Source of the DNA: Pontederia crassipes
Lineage: Eukaryota; Streptophyta; Magnoliopsida; Commelinales; Pontederiaceae
Assembly: GCA_030549335.1 (NCBI GenBank)
Contig: CM060195.1
Span: forward strand, 28,214,874-28,278,873
Length of the DNA: 64,000 nt
Reading direction: 5' to 3'
Part shown: in pieces, positions 10,305 through 22,303 of the stretch
Numbering within the stretch: position 1 is the first letter of the stretch
How the letters are laid out: each line of letters begins with the position of its first letter
The notes under the pieces: generated by a model
What the model was told of the DNA's origin: nothing
Databases searched by the model: none
Seen by the model: the letters and a program-made list of their open reading frames with translations, nothing else
Position numbers and translations under genes: made by a program

Positions 10305-11170
10305 CAAGTGTACAAGGACCAAGTCGCCTTCCTCGAAATTTTTAAAACGCTGATGTTGATTGGCTGCATTGGCATAAGTTTCATTACTTAATTTCAGGGC
10401 AGCTTTTACCTCCTCCTGCACTTTTTTATTGTGTTCAACAAAGACCTCTCCATCATCACTAATTCTCACATTTGGTGGCAAAGGGCGCATGTTGTCGACC
10501 CATAAGTAGCTTCAAGGTGTCTTCTTAATTGTTCTATTAACAAAATTATTATAAGCAAATTCTACTTGCAAGAGAATCACATCCCAGCTTTTCACATGAT
10601 TTCCAACAAGGCATCTTAAAAGATTTCCCAAACTCCTATTAACAACTTCAATCTGCACATCTGTTTGGGGTGGCATATGCTAGAATACTACAGTTTTGTG
10701 CCCATTTTTCTCCACAAAGTTTTTCAGAAATGTCCTACAAACTTGACATCTCGATATGAAACAATAGAAGATGAAAACCCCATGTAATCTCACTACTTCT
10801 TTGAAGAACAAGTTAGCCATATGAGAAGGAGGGATGAAATGTGCCATTTTTTAAAATCGATGCACCACAACAAAAATTGAATCATATCTTTTTGCTATTC
10901 TTGGAAAATCCAAGACGAAATCCATGCTTAAATGTGTTCAAGGTGTCTCTGGTATTGGCAATAGAGTATATAATTCTGTATTATGTGAGTTGCCTTTATC
11001 AAGTTGGCAAGCTGAACATTTTATCATCATTTTATTCACATCTTGAAACATTTTTGTCAAAAATAATGATCTGCCACCATTGTCATCGTCTTATCTCTAC
11101 TAAAATGATCTCCTAGTCCATTTCCATGAAGTTCCCTCATAATTTACTCTCGTAAAGAACCTTCAGGAAT
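10245..11170 (-). pseudogene. integrase remnant of chromovirus 1
   Basis: Around 11130-11040 the minus strand reads RELHGNGLGDHFSRDKT, the zinc-binding N-terminal domain. Around 10690-10510 it reads EVVNRSLGNLLRCLVGNHVK, the C-terminal part of the catalytic core. From 10490, VRISDDGEVFVEHN leads to FEEGDLVLVHL, which stops at the inserted TIR element. There are several stops and frame changes. Confidence 0.75.
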
Positions 11171-11423
11171 GCAAAGTTGATTGCCCTTAAAAAGATATCC
11201 TCGTATAAACGTTAGGGCAACAATTTAGACCTTTTAGGCCCTACCAAGTCAACAAATATTTTACTGAAATATGGATCAGTTGACTTTTTATCTCTTCAAA
11301 ATCCGTCACTTGAGTACTCATCACCAACAATAACGTGGATCACCTACTAAGGGCATCTGTCACAACATTAAACTGTCCAGTTTTATATTTCACGGAAAAA
11401 CTGAATTGCTCAAGATAAACACT

Positions 11424-13041
11424 CTAGGCAGCGTGTTTTTCATTCAACTTCTTTTTAAAGTTTAGGTACTTCAAAACTTGATGATCAGAATAAACAACAA
11501 ACTCTCGGTAAGCCAAATAATGCTCCCAATGTTGAATAGCTCTAACTAAGGCATAAAATTTCAAATCATAAGTAGAGTATCGCCTCTTTGTATCAGATAA
11601 TTTTTCACTGAAAAACTCCACATGTTTACCCTCTTGGTTGAGAATTGCTCCAATTCCAATATGAGATGCATCACATTCCACAACAAATAACTTCTCAAAA
11701 TCAAGTAGAGCAAGGATAGGGGATTCGGTCATCAGTTTTTTTATGAGTTCAAAGGACTTTTGTGCTGCATTTGACCATTTAAACTATCTTGCTTCAAACA
11801 TTCTATAATATGACTCATAATAGAAATGAAATTCTTGATAAACCTCTTATAAAATGACGCCAGGGTTATGAAAACTTCGAACATCCTTCATGTTTTGCGG
11901 AATAGGCCATTCCAAAATTGCACGAACCTTCCTTGAATATGGTTTAATACCTTCATCTGAAACAACAAAACCTAAAAACTCCACTTCGCGGGACATAAAA
12001 GAGCATTTTTTCAAGTTGATAAAAAGTTTCTCTCGCTGCAATACTTTGAGAACTTGTCGCAGATGCACTAAGTGCTCGTTCACATCTTTGTTGTAAATTA
12101 GAATATCATCGAAATAAATGACAATAAATTTGTTTAGGAAATGTTTCAATACCTCAGTCATTACTCGCATGAATGTACTTGGTGCATTAGAAAGGCCAAA
12201 AGGCATGACCAACCACTCAAATAATCCATTCGGTGTTTCGAACGTTGTTTTCCATTCATCTCCATCTTGTAGTCTGATTTGATGATATCCACTTTTCAAA
12301 TCAATCTTCGTGTATAACTTAGAGCCAGCTAGTTGGTCAATCATATCACTCAAACAATGTATTGGAAATCTATATTTGACAGTAATTTTATTAATGGCAT
12401 GACTATCCACGCACATCCTCCACGAACCATCCTTCATCCTTCTTTGGTGCAAGCAAAGCTGGACAGGCAAACGGACTTTTGCTTTCACGTATTAGACTCT
12501 TATATATCAACTCTTCAACTTGTTTTTGCACCTCAGCACGTTGTTTAGGTGGCATTCTATAAGCTGACAGATTTGATAAAGAAGCTCTTGGAATCAAATC
12601 AATTGCATGTTGAATACTTCTCATCGGTGGCAAACCTTGTGGTAGATCTCCAGCAATCAGATCTGAAAAATCCTTCAAATTTTGCTCAACTTCTGGTGAT
12701 TGGTGGGATATTCCTTCAAGCGGCTCGCCTCCAATTATATTGTTTGCTAACACATAAACAATCCCAACTTCTTGACATACTAATTTAAACTTCTCAACAC
12801 ACAAACAGCCATTAATCTTATTATTTTTAGATGAACCAACATCTTGTGTTTCCTCCTTCATTGGATGCAAGGAATACTTTTTGTTACTCTTATGAAAAGA
12901 ATACGTGTTTGGTTTAGTGCGATGCTCCATGTCATGGTCATACAACCACAGTCTTCCCACAAGAATATGCCCAACATACATAGACACAACATCACATAAA
13001 GCTTCATCTTGTAGATTATCTCCCATAGTAAATTGCACCAA
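11424..13041 (-). pseudogene. reverse transcriptase-RNase H of chromovirus 1 (broken)
   Basis: Overlapping frames code for the RT entry block (QHAIDLIPRASLSNLSAYRM and [20 protein letters not shown], 13041-12403), the RT core (12488-11847) with [25 protein letters not shown] and catalytic YFDD in [10 protein letters not shown], and RNase H (11732-11424) with VECDASHIGIGAIL and YALVRAIQHWEHYL. At least two frame changes separate the pieces. Family assignment is secure from these motifs; activity is ruled out as written. Confidence 0.88.
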
Positions 13042-13077
13042 ACATCGAGTGACAGGAATTTCATTGCCCTTCTTAAG

Positions 13078-13281
13078 CTAATGAATTTTGTAAGGATGTG
13101 GATGTTTTTCAATAGCCAATCTCAATTTCTCTACTGCATCTTTAGAAATGATATTTTCCACGCTACCACCATCAGTAACTAGATCACACACCTTCCTACC
13201 ACAAAGAACACGTGTTCTGAAGATACTATGCCTTCTCCAATCTTCTTCGGTTGTGACAATTAAGACACTTCGAACCACCAA
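13078..13281 (-). pseudogene. retroviral-type aspartic protease fragment, chromovirus 1
   Basis: Contains RTRVLCGRKVCDLVTDGGSVEN. The catalytic triplet appears as DGGS, where DSGS or DTGA would be usual. The gag/RT neighbours support the call. Too short and out of frame with its neighbours to be active. Confidence 0.6.
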
Positions 13282-13705
13282 TGATTCTCCTTGAACAGGA
13301 AAACATCTATTTTTTCACTCTCATCCACATACTAATCATAAATAGGCTCCGACTCTTCATATTCTTCATCTTGTAGCTCCACTAGATTAACTATTCGCTG
13401 TGGACAAGCATAAGAACCATGACCCTTTTCACCACGTGAAACAACGAATTTGTGTGTTGTTTCCTTTAAAAGTCATAGGCGTAAAATTATTTTGTCCACC
13501 ATAACACATTATAGCTTTCCCCTTATCATCACTTTTATTTGCATGAGTTCCTTGGCCGGTTCTTTGTGCAGATGTGTTATTCTTTATATTTCCAATAGCA
13601 TCAGAACTCTTTTTCATAATGCCTCATGAGCACCCTATTAAAGGTCTACGTGCTTCGTATCGCCACACTCATTTTTCAGCCAATAAAGTTTGTTGTCGAG
13701 CATCT

Positions 13706-14473
13706 TCAAGAGTACACACGAGCAATAGGCATCTCATCTTTAATAGATTGGTTAAGCCCAGCAAGATAACAAGCAGCTACTTGCTCATTTGTTTCATTCA
13801 ATCCAACACGAATTGATAAGTTGTAAAACTCCGAAGTATACTTTTCAACATTCATACCTCGTTGTTTCAAAGAATGAAACTTTTCATATAAATCCATTGT
13901 ATAACCAACAGGTAAGAATTATTTTCGCAGCTTCGTCTTCATATGCTCCCAAGTGTCAATTTTCTATTTACCTTGCCGTTCACGTTACTCTTCAATTCTC
14001 TTCCACCATTGAAGTGTTTCCCCTTTAACTTCAGCTTCACAAATAGCACTTTTTTTTATTTTCTGCCATAGGTTTCCTCTCAAAATAATTTTTTAGACTT
14101 GATTCCCAATCTAAATAATCTTCAGCATGCATCTTTCCATAAAAATCAGCAACTTCAATCCTAATTCCACCACAGTTCAAATCTAGGACATGAAACAACC
14201 TATCCTCCAATTGAGCTTGCACCAGATTTGTATCGGCTCCGACTTCATGAAAGGGATTATCAAAATACCCTTGATCAGTATTATCCTCCAGACTACCTTC
14301 CAGTATGTTAGATCGTGGCCACCTTCCAGAATTTCCATATGGACTGCCACACGTTCCTGTCGCTGTAAGGCTTGAACACTTCGTGATAAATCTTCAATCA
14401 TTCGTCGAATCTCTGTCATTTCTGCTTGTTGTCCAGGGTTGCCACATTCTCGACCTCTACCATGCCCAACCAT
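13706..14473 (-). pseudogene. gag remnant of chromovirus 1
   Basis: Fragments in more than one frame. The N-terminal part (14473 downward) begins MVGHGRGRECGNPG and has the basic/coiled segment MTEIRRMIEDLSRSVQAL. A later part (13897-13706) reads MDLYEKFHSLKQRGMNVEKY and ends with a capsid-like LAGLNQSIKDEM block. Position and motif order fit Ty3/gypsy gag, and the reading frame is broken. Confidence 0.7.
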
Positions 14474-14734
14474 AGTTCAAAAACAAAGAAAATCCTAATA
14501 TTTTGTAGGATCTTTTGCTCTGCTACCATATTAAATTTGATGTGCTGACAATTTTTTCTAAAAGCTTAAGCCTTTAGGAAGAGCAACATCACTGGTTTTA
14601 TATTCTTAACACTCCCCTTCACGTGTAGATTGATGACAACTTTTTGGTCTAGCCCAAGTCCAACACATGGACAACTAAAGGAGGAAAATACTTTTTTTAG
14701 TAAGAGTTTAACGAGGTTTGAACTCAGGACATCT

Positions 14735-14746
14735 GGCTCTGATACC
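14735..14746 (-). other. primer binding site (tRNA-iMet type), chromovirus 1
   Basis: The minus strand reads GGTATCAGAGCC, a few bases inside the 5' LTR. It matches the initiator-Met tRNA 3' end complement used by chromoviruses. Confidence 0.8.
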
Positions 14747-14750
14747 GATT

Positions 14751-15110
14751 TGATGCAGTAAGGAGAGAAAATCAGCAAGAATAATGAGAAATCAGGCTAG
14801 AAGATGAGAAGGATTGATAGAGGAACAATTTAGAGTTTATGAGAAAATCATAAAAATATGTAATTTTAATAAAAGAGAGATAATAACGATTGAAAACCCT
14901 ATTGACAGCCTTAAATACTAGGGTTACAAGAGGTTATAAACTACTAATCAATCTCCACCCTTAATTAATCCACTTTTAATCAAGACCGTTATAACTAATG
15001 ATGACCCTTATAACTAATTAAAAGGTCACATGCCTATCACATGATGACTAGTAAACTAAAACACTAACTTTAATTAAAATAACTAATTCAAAATAAAAGC
15101 TCCTGCGTCA
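14751..15110 (-). repeat. 5' LTR of chromovirus 1
   Basis: 360 bp, from TGATGCAGTAAG to CTCCTGCGTCA on the plus strand. It has the same order of blocks as the other LTR, with many point differences and small indels. Confidence 0.88.
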
Positions 15111-15143
15111 AGATGTTTTGAAAATATGACATTAGACTTTTTT

Positions 15144-15949
15144 GTTATTTCCTCGAACTATCCCTAAACTATCGCGATTTTTTAAATCTAACCCCGAACT
15201 ACGAACTTCATTTTTCGGATCCATAAACTATCATGATTTTTCCAATTTAATCATTTCGTCCAATTCCATTGACTTCTCGGTTATCTTTAATTTTTCGTAT
15301 TTGTGAAAAATTGAAAATACCCCTGCGCAAAAAAAATCTGTCGCCCTATGCACACCTCCCCTCTCGACCTTCGTCTCATCGGATGAAGGTCGATTGGAGA
15401 GGGGGGGGTCGCCCTCTCTCTCCTTGCGCCCCGCCGGACCGGACGAAGGTCGGGGGCGACCCCCCTCCTCCTCTCTCTCTCCCTGCGCACACGCCGGCGC
15501 AAGGAGAGAAGGGGGGGGGGGGGGGGGGGAAGGGGGGGGATTCACCCCTCTCCTCTCCCTGCGCCGACGTGCCTCTCCCTACGCCGATGTGTGCGCAGGG
15601 AGAGAGAGGAGGGGGGGGGGGGGGGGGTCACCGCCCCCCTCGGCCTTCATTCGGCATGTGCGTTGTCTCCCTACGCCGGGCGGGTGTGCAAGGAGAGAGA
15701 GAGGAGAGGGGGTCGCCCCCCTCCTTGTGTCGGCGTGTGCTTAGGGAGAGAAGATATTTTTTAGGCGTAGATGCATTTTTCACTTTTCACAAATGCGAAA
15801 AATCAAAGATAATCAAAAAGCTGACGGAGTTGGATGGAAGGATCAAATTGAAAAAATCGCGATAGTTTAAGTACTCAAAAAATGAAGTTCATAGTTTGAG
15901 GCTAAATCTGAAAAATCGTGATAGATTACGGGTGGTTTGAGAAAATAAC
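15144..15949. mobile_element. fold-back (long-TIR) element with GC-rich core
   Basis: Terminal inverted repeats of about 150-190 bp: the left end GTTATTTCCTCGAACTATCC is mirrored at the right end. The flanks carry CTTTTTT at 15137-15143 and 15951-15957 as a likely target duplication. The core (about 15350-15750) is an abrupt GC-rich block of CCTCTCTCC/GGAGAGAGG runs, long G tracts and nested palindromes. Long open frames there arise from base composition. Mutator-like or fold-back class; no transposase. Confidence 0.7.
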
Positions 15950-15957
15950 CCTTTTTT

Positions 15958-16292
15958 AAAATGTGAACTTGTGTTGTAGAGTGAATATGATATGATCGAT
16001 AAGATTGGAACATGTTTCTGTGTTGTTTTTCCCTCGCCTTAGAACATTAAAAATACATGTTTTCAAATCTATACCAAAACTTGTTTGGATTATTACATGT
16101 TTTATTAGATTTTTGATATCCAAGTGCATCCAAATTCAGCATTTCCTTTTTGAAGATGGAAGGTAGATTGACAGTGTAATAATTTATAATGTAATAGTCT
16201 TGATTGATCTATGATAATCAATATCTCTCAAATGCTATTGTGAAAAGCCATTTCCATAACAATGATAAGTTTTGTGTCAAAATCAGTGGCGT
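15958..16292. other. unassigned AT-rich spacer
   Basis: About 335 bp between the fold-back element and the 5' LTR of the next retroelement. I see no feature in it. Confidence 0.4.
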
Positions 16293-17895
16293 TGATGCAT
16301 GCAAAATATAACATATATTTAGTAATACATTTAATCTCATTTCGAATTATTTTCTACTAGCATGCATCATTTTATGGGCTTATTTACATTAATTTTACAA
16401 AAATAAAAATCTACCCAATTTTTGTATTTTATTGTCTGTAAGCAAAAAAATTAAATTACGAATCCAACGAAGAAAACCACGCTCAAGTTCAAACGAAATC
16501 AGAAAGTGAAAAACAAGTGAAGCTGCCAAAGTTGAGATGGGTTGTCACGAGCCGTGAAGAGCTTTTAACGGGCCATGAGCAGCGTCGTTAAACTCAATTA
16601 TGGGTCGTTAAAATGCATTTTCACACGCCAGAAAAGTGCTAGACACGGGATGCGAAAAAGGATTCACGTGCAGTGAAAATCACAATTTTAACACTGTAAG
16701 GGCCATGAAAACCCTATCATGGGCCGTGAAAATCTATTTCTAATGTGATTCAGACACTATTCAAGCCATTAAATCACTGTAACAGGTCGTGACAGACTTC
16801 AGATTCGAGATTTGGATGGATTTTTGGAACAATTTGAAGTTGCACAAGGATTTCTACTCATATTATATGACCCTAGGATGATTTGGAAACATATTATATC
16901 CAAATTTCGGACTTTGACAAGGTCAAAATTTTAGAGTTAATTCAGACTCGAATTTTCATTATTTCACATAGAAAAGGTTTCTGTTTCTTCTACAATCACA
17001 TGGAAACTCAAACTCCTATAACTAGAGGCCTTCTACAGCCAAAAGAGATGATGCTGGGATGCTAGGGCCTGCAACCTGAGCTTTGAAGCCAAAAATGTGG
17101 CAGAATTCAAAATGCTCACCGAGAAGATTTCTGCACGATTGATCCTTTAGTTTTATTTTTTGTTTGAGACAATTGTAATAGTTTTAATCGTTATGGGCAA
17201 ACTATTAAACCTTATTTCATTATCGATTATAGTTTAATTTTCTTTCGAATATGTATGCTATTATTAATGCTTTTTCAGAGATTAATTGTCTTATATAGTT
17301 AGCTATTATTCTTATAGGAGTAGTTACTTTTTATTGCATGACTTCTATGAAATTGATTCTTGACTTTTAATTTCAAGTATTGCATATTACAACTCGTAAG
17401 ATCGGAATATTAGTTGTGCGGTCTATTAATCGTTACCATGGTATGGGTAATAATAGTTTAGAGCCTACATTTTAATGCATCTTCATCTTAGGTTTAATTA
17501 TATTATGATCCATGACGGAATAGTTTTAATCTAATTTGAATTAAGATAGGTTGACTGATCCTAAATTGAAATCAATAATTTGAGTTACTCTAATATGTCA
17601 TTAGAAACTAACTTATAGTATTTGGTCAATTCAGTTTGTCTACAATTTTATTTATCATCCTAAGCCTTATGCATCAGTAGATTAAATTAGATTTATTTAG
17701 TTTTAGTCTTTACCTTTCTGTAATTTTATTTTATGTACATATTTTATCCAAAATCATGTTGTCTCCTATTAGCCTACGAAATTAGTTTGGTTAAGGAAGT
17801 TAGTTCCTCGTGGGTTCGACACTCTACTCTTACACTTTATTATTTGAGCGACTAGTGTACTTGCTAGCATTTAATTGTTATCAATTTTCACATCA
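16293..17895 (+). repeat. 5' LTR of the Tat/Athila-like element
   Basis: 1603 bp, from TGATGCATGCAAAATATAAC to CAATTTTCACATCA. Collinear with 22304-24566 outside the inserted MITE. It contains several copies of the CACGGGCCGTGA-like motif (about 16540-16790). Confidence 0.88.
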
Positions 17896-17901
17896 AGTTT
17901 T

Positions 17902-17919
17902 TGGCGCCGTTGTCAGAGA
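17902..17919 (+). other. primer binding site (tRNA-Asp type)
   Basis: TGGCGCCGTTGTCAGAGA lies 6 bp past the 5' LTR. Close to the TGGCGCCGTTGCCGGGGA primer site of Tat/Athila elements. Confidence 0.8.
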
Positions 17920-18066
17920 ATTATTCTTTACTTACTATGCTTATTTTATGTTACTTTGAGACTTTATTTTTCTTTTGCTTTCACTTGTTCTTTTAGTCAT
18001 GCAAGTTTTCAGGTTTACATCTTTCGTACAGGACTCAACTATCATGCACATATCACTACATCTTCA

Positions 18067-18771
18067 ATGGGAAAGAAGAAAACGTCTATCAATCAACAAA
18101 TTGAGGAAGGTAACGTTGTTGTCCTGCAACAAAAAGTTCACAATGAGACAACAACGGGTCATAACATGCAAATTGATTATGAATATTTCTTTCTAGGCCC
18201 AAAAGCCATCATCGCAAGCAAGTTAAATCTTCTGCTGAAGCAACTCTCCAAGCAATCATATCAAATAAAAAATCTGGAGAGTCAACTTTTAAACTTGCAG
18301 CATCAAAGTAAGGAAACACAAGAGGATGTCACATCACTTCTTAATTCGAAGCCTTCAGCTGAGTCGAAAGTTGATATCGAAGGGATGATGTGTCAAGTTA
18401 TTACAACAATTGAAAGAAAGATGCAAGCACAAGACCTACATATTCAAAACTTAGCAGCTCAATTGACACAAATTCAAAAGCAAATCGAACTGGATGATTC
18501 GATTCGATTATTCGACACGGAGCTCAAGTTCGATGCCTTGAAAGCAAAATTACATGCATTAGAGAGTCAAATTGTACAATTGGCTTCTCTAAATTCCGAA
18601 GTACCAAAGCATAATGACGAGAGCCCAATCATCATTATGTGCCCATGCCGTCATCAACATCCATATCAAAGGAGTGGGCATCCAAGAACAAAGACTTCAC
18701 ATAGGATAACAACTACGTATTGGTGTATCAAGGAGACGAATGAATTCATCTTTGAAGATGGACAAGTTTGA
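18067..18771 (+). CDS. gag-like coiled-coil ORF of the Tat/Athila-like element
   Basis: 234 aa starting MGKKKTSINQQIEEGN. The central part (about residues 55-175) is dominated by heptad-like Leu/Gln/Lys segments such as LLKQLSKQSYQIKNLESQ and IQNLAAQLTQIQKQIE, consistent with a coiled coil. No zinc knuckle or protease is visible. The start is the first ATG after the primer site giving a long frame; the frame is open upstream too. Position argues for a remnant gag or structural protein, but I have no homology evidence. A second open frame (18787-19176, Ser/Pro/Thr-rich) follows without a clear identity. Confidence 0.5.
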   Translation: MGKKKTSINQQIEEGNVVVLQQKVHNETTTGHNMQIDYEYFFLGPKAIIASKLNLLLKQLSKQSYQIKNLESQLLNLQHQSKETQEDVTSLLNSKPSAESKVDIEGMMCQVITTIERKMQAQDLHIQNLAAQLTQIQKQIELDDSIRLFDTELKFDALKAKLHALESQIVQLASLNSEVPKHNDESPIIIMCPCRHQHPYQRSGHPRTKTSHRITTTYWCIKETNEFIFEDGQV

Positions 18772-19479
18772 AGGAGGAGCTAGACTTTGAAAGTCCTCAT
18801 TACTCAAACTTCATCTCCACCACCAGCACCGCCACCATCAACGTCAGCTGCCATATCTTCACAAATTCAAAATTTACAAAGAGGAGAAAGTACATCACTG
18901 ACTTCAATAAAGACATCTCCGACTACAATACAAGGCAAGTCAAAGGAAAACAAAGAAGCACATGACCGAACCCAAAAACACCAATCAATTCAGTCCAGTG
19001 GCAAATCAAGAATCATTCTACTATCCACGACAATAAGCAACACAACTCTCAACTTCAATATAAGAACGTTGCTATACTTGAAGAACCTCCACCACCGGAT
19101 GATGACACAAGGGTTGATACATTGGGCGTCATTCATCACTACATGCACTGAGCCTCACCACATCAAGCGTTCATGATCACATCAAATAATCCCGGTGAGA
19201 TTGTTCCTTAATTGCAAATTCATATATTTATTCTAATTAATCATCTTATTTTAGTCTTAGCACATGCATATCATAGTCAAGCTAATGAATTTAAACTAAT
19301 CTCTCACTTTTATTTCTTAGTTTGGATTTTATTTTTTTAGTTGATTAGATTAGTTATTTTCTTTATTTAATTTAGTTCCTTAACTTCTTTATTTTATCTT
19401 TATTAGTTGTTTCTATTTTTATTTTAAACTGATAATCCAGTAGTGCAAGTTCAATTTAAAAAATAAAAAAGAGAAAGGA

Positions 19480-21065
19480 ATATCACGGGCCGTTACCACT
19501 AATTCACAAGCGTTATCCTCAAACTCACGGGTCGTGCTTGGCAATTCACGAATACATCAGTGACTTTTCTCTAATTCTTGGGTCGTCACAGGTCGTTAAC
19601 TAGTTATCACGGATCACATAATAGGTTTAGACTGCATCTTTTTACCTTTCCAGGCTGTTACACGTTCTTCACGGGGTCCATAAGAAAGTATTCATTGTTT
19701 ATCACGGGTCGTTAGAGTCCTCTCATGGGTCTCACAGAACGTCCATACACTAATACCTAACTGGTCACGGGTCGTTATAGGTTTCTCACGGGTCTCACAG
19801 GAAGTTTAGGTTCTCATCTTATAGGTTTCATGGGCCATTAGCAATGAATCACGGCCCTTACATGAATTACCTCATCTTCGCGTCGTGCATTTTGCCCGAC
19901 TCATGACCCTGCCGATTTTTTTTACGAGTCATTACACATTTTTACGGGTTGTTAAACACCTATAACGGATCTCCCAATAGGTTAGTCTGCTCTCACATAT
20001 TTCATCACAGGACATTAGACTACATTTACGGGTCTCATAGTAAGTTTCAATTGTTATATATTTTCATGGGTCCTTAAAATTCTTTCACGGGCCGTAAGTG
20101 ACTTAGTCAGTCCTATAGGTCCCTATTTTACCCGATTCACTGCCCTACAATTTCCTCATGAGTCTATCACCAGTTTCACGGGGTGTTACAACTTCCTCAC
20201 GGGCCATAAGGAAGCATGACACTCCTTCAGAAGATCACGTGGCATCTCGTCATTGGTCCGAACATTTTCACCCGAATCGGGCCACGCGTCGTCCACATTG
20301 AAAACACAATAACACCTCATAACCTGCACCCCTCGCCCCGTGAGCCGGCATTAATTCTTTAATGGGGCATTAAATGATCTTAACAACCCTCATGCGTATT
20401 GGCTATAATGTGCAGATCCATGATGATGCTTTTCACGCTCATCTTTGTCGCAGCGCCGGCCCTTCGATCATCTCCTCCAACTCCAGCCGGGCTGCACCAC
20501 CGTCGATCAGCGATTGGGAACTCCAGCGAACTCCGGTGACCTCCGCGACCTCGACGATTCGATGCTATCACCCAATTTTAACCATTTTGCAGATCATCCT
20601 CTCCGCCTGCACTCTAATGGACTCACCACCTCTTGAGCGATCGCCATGATCATCTGCTCCGTCGACGTCCAGTGTCGCCACCCCTTCGACGAAATACCTT
20701 CAGCGGCGCCGCTGCCCTCCCTGATCAACGTTCAACCATCAACACGACGTGACAATCGGTACCCCTTCGTCGACCGATCTGCACCACCGGCGACCCATCG
20801 ATAGGAATGAAGAAGACACCTGCACAAAGGCCGTGAAACACTTTGAACGGGTCGTTAATTTACTATTTGACATTCTATGAGGGTCGTTACAACTGACTCA
20901 CGGCCCGTGAAAGTCTCTTCACAAGCCGTTACTTATTTTTCACGGTCGTGAGTTACAACCTTGCATCATATCACCCTGCATTATGGCCCCCGTTCATCGT
21001 CGACGTACTGAAGAGTCATAAGCTGTTAAAGAAGGCGACCAACAAGCCGTTACTTCATTAAGCAG
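19480..21065 (+). repeat. dispersed CACGGG(T/C)CGT motif array
   Basis: Dozens of near copies of a 10-13 base motif, CACGGGTCGTTA or TCACGGGCCGTGA and one-base variants, spaced irregularly every 20-60 bp (dense at 19480-20230, again at 20825-21065). The same motif is in the LTRs. Coding potential is low. Confidence 0.75.
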
Positions 21066-22303
21066 AAGCATGATCATCATTCGTTACCATCAATTCAAGA
21101 GCCGTTATACGACCGCATCACACCTTTGAGCAACGCATCGACTATTCGACATCGACAACTTCACTATATAATTGACATCCGAACCATACATTACCTTCTC
21201 TCTACGGCTTCCACATCCATCACATTGGGATATATCATGTTGTCTCTTTTCAATTCCTCACTTTATGATTTCTTTATTATTTTTATACTTCCTTTTCCGG
21301 ATTTGATTTTCAACACTAAGGACAATGTTGAGTTCAAGCTTGGGGGAGTTTGCATTTTCATGCATCATGCCTATCTTTTTATATTGCATTACATGTATAC
21401 TCTCTTATCATATTTTATCTATCATTTGCATATTTGATTTGCATCATATCGAAAATCTATATAAATTAAAAAACTTTATATCATTATTTCTCATGTCTTA
21501 ATATTTTCTTGTTTTCAAACATTATTAAAGGACATCCTACTAATTAACGAAATTCGAAACACTATTATTTTATCTTTTATCGTCTTAGTATTGGGTATTT
21601 GGAATGTGAATATTGCTAAGTAGAACTATGAATATTTCGACGACAAATTCTTGTTCGTGCTCTTTTCTTTTATTTTTCTTTAGTCTTGATAATAATGGCC
21701 TCTTTGTTGAACATTTAAGTATTTATTAAGCTTATAATAAAAAGAAAGAAAATAAAGTACGAAATAAGAAAAGGGGGTTAATTGAACCCCAACAAAATAA
21801 AATAAAGAAGTACAAAAGTGTTATCTGGAACCTTGGTGTGTCCGAGTGATTAGATCCGTAGGGGATTCTTGCCTGTCGACCTAAGGGTAACTGCTCTGTG
21901 ATCCGTCGATCGAAAGCTCGTTACATGGACCACCTTGTGCAATATGGAGAAGAACATAAGTATCAAATCAATAAAATAGAAAAAAAGTGAATGAAAATAT
22001 CAAAAGTTTTAAAGTGCAGAAGTTTTAAAGCGAAAATACGTAAGCTCAGTACGCACTTATGTTTTCAACATTGAGACTCTTATTTCATAGACTATATGTT
22101 TTCTTGCATGAGCTGAACTTGGATGAATTTAAATACGTCTAATATTCATAAATTATACAAGGCTGGGTCATTGGAATGATGAAGAGATACTCTGGCGATC
22201 AATGTATAAAATCTAGTGTTAAGAAAAATAGTTGACTAATAAGATGGAAGCAATGATTGACCTTCATGATTGGAGCTTTGTCTTGAACATTCCTTGAGGA
22301 CAA

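Larger units (their letters stand above)
9173..15110 (-). mobile_element. Ty3/gypsy chromovirus 1, degenerate, full-length with both LTRs
   Basis: 5.9-kb LTR retrotransposon in minus orientation. The LTRs at 9173-9518 and 14751-15110 start TGAT(A/G)CAGTAAG and end CTCCTGCGTCA on the plus strand. The tRNA-iMet-type primer site adjoins the right-hand (5') LTR. In element order come gag, protease, reverse transcriptase, RNase H, integrase and a chromodomain-like tail, all with frameshifts or stops. I see no clean 5-bp target duplication (GCAAG on the left, AGATG on the right). Clear divergence between the LTRs marks it as older than chromovirus 2. A TIR element is inserted near its 3' end. Confidence 0.9.

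Noticed and set aside
9168-15115. CAAG as the target duplication of chromovirus 1
   Set aside because: CAAG occurs at both borders only if the terminal CA of the LTR is given up. The clean TG...CA ends leave unmatched flanks.
15231-15865. Overlapping open frames on both strands
   Set aside because: They lie in the palindromic GC core of a fold-back element. Low-complexity Arg/Gly/Pro translation with no domain.
19480-20230. A CRISPR-like array of CACGGGTCGT repeats
   Set aside because: Motif length and spacing are irregular, the repeats are diverged, and the setting is a plant retroelement interior.
20374-20649. Ser/Pro-rich frames as a possible env-like ORF of the Tat/Athila-like element
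   Set aside because: Short, interrupted, no signal or membrane segment, and set within the motif array.
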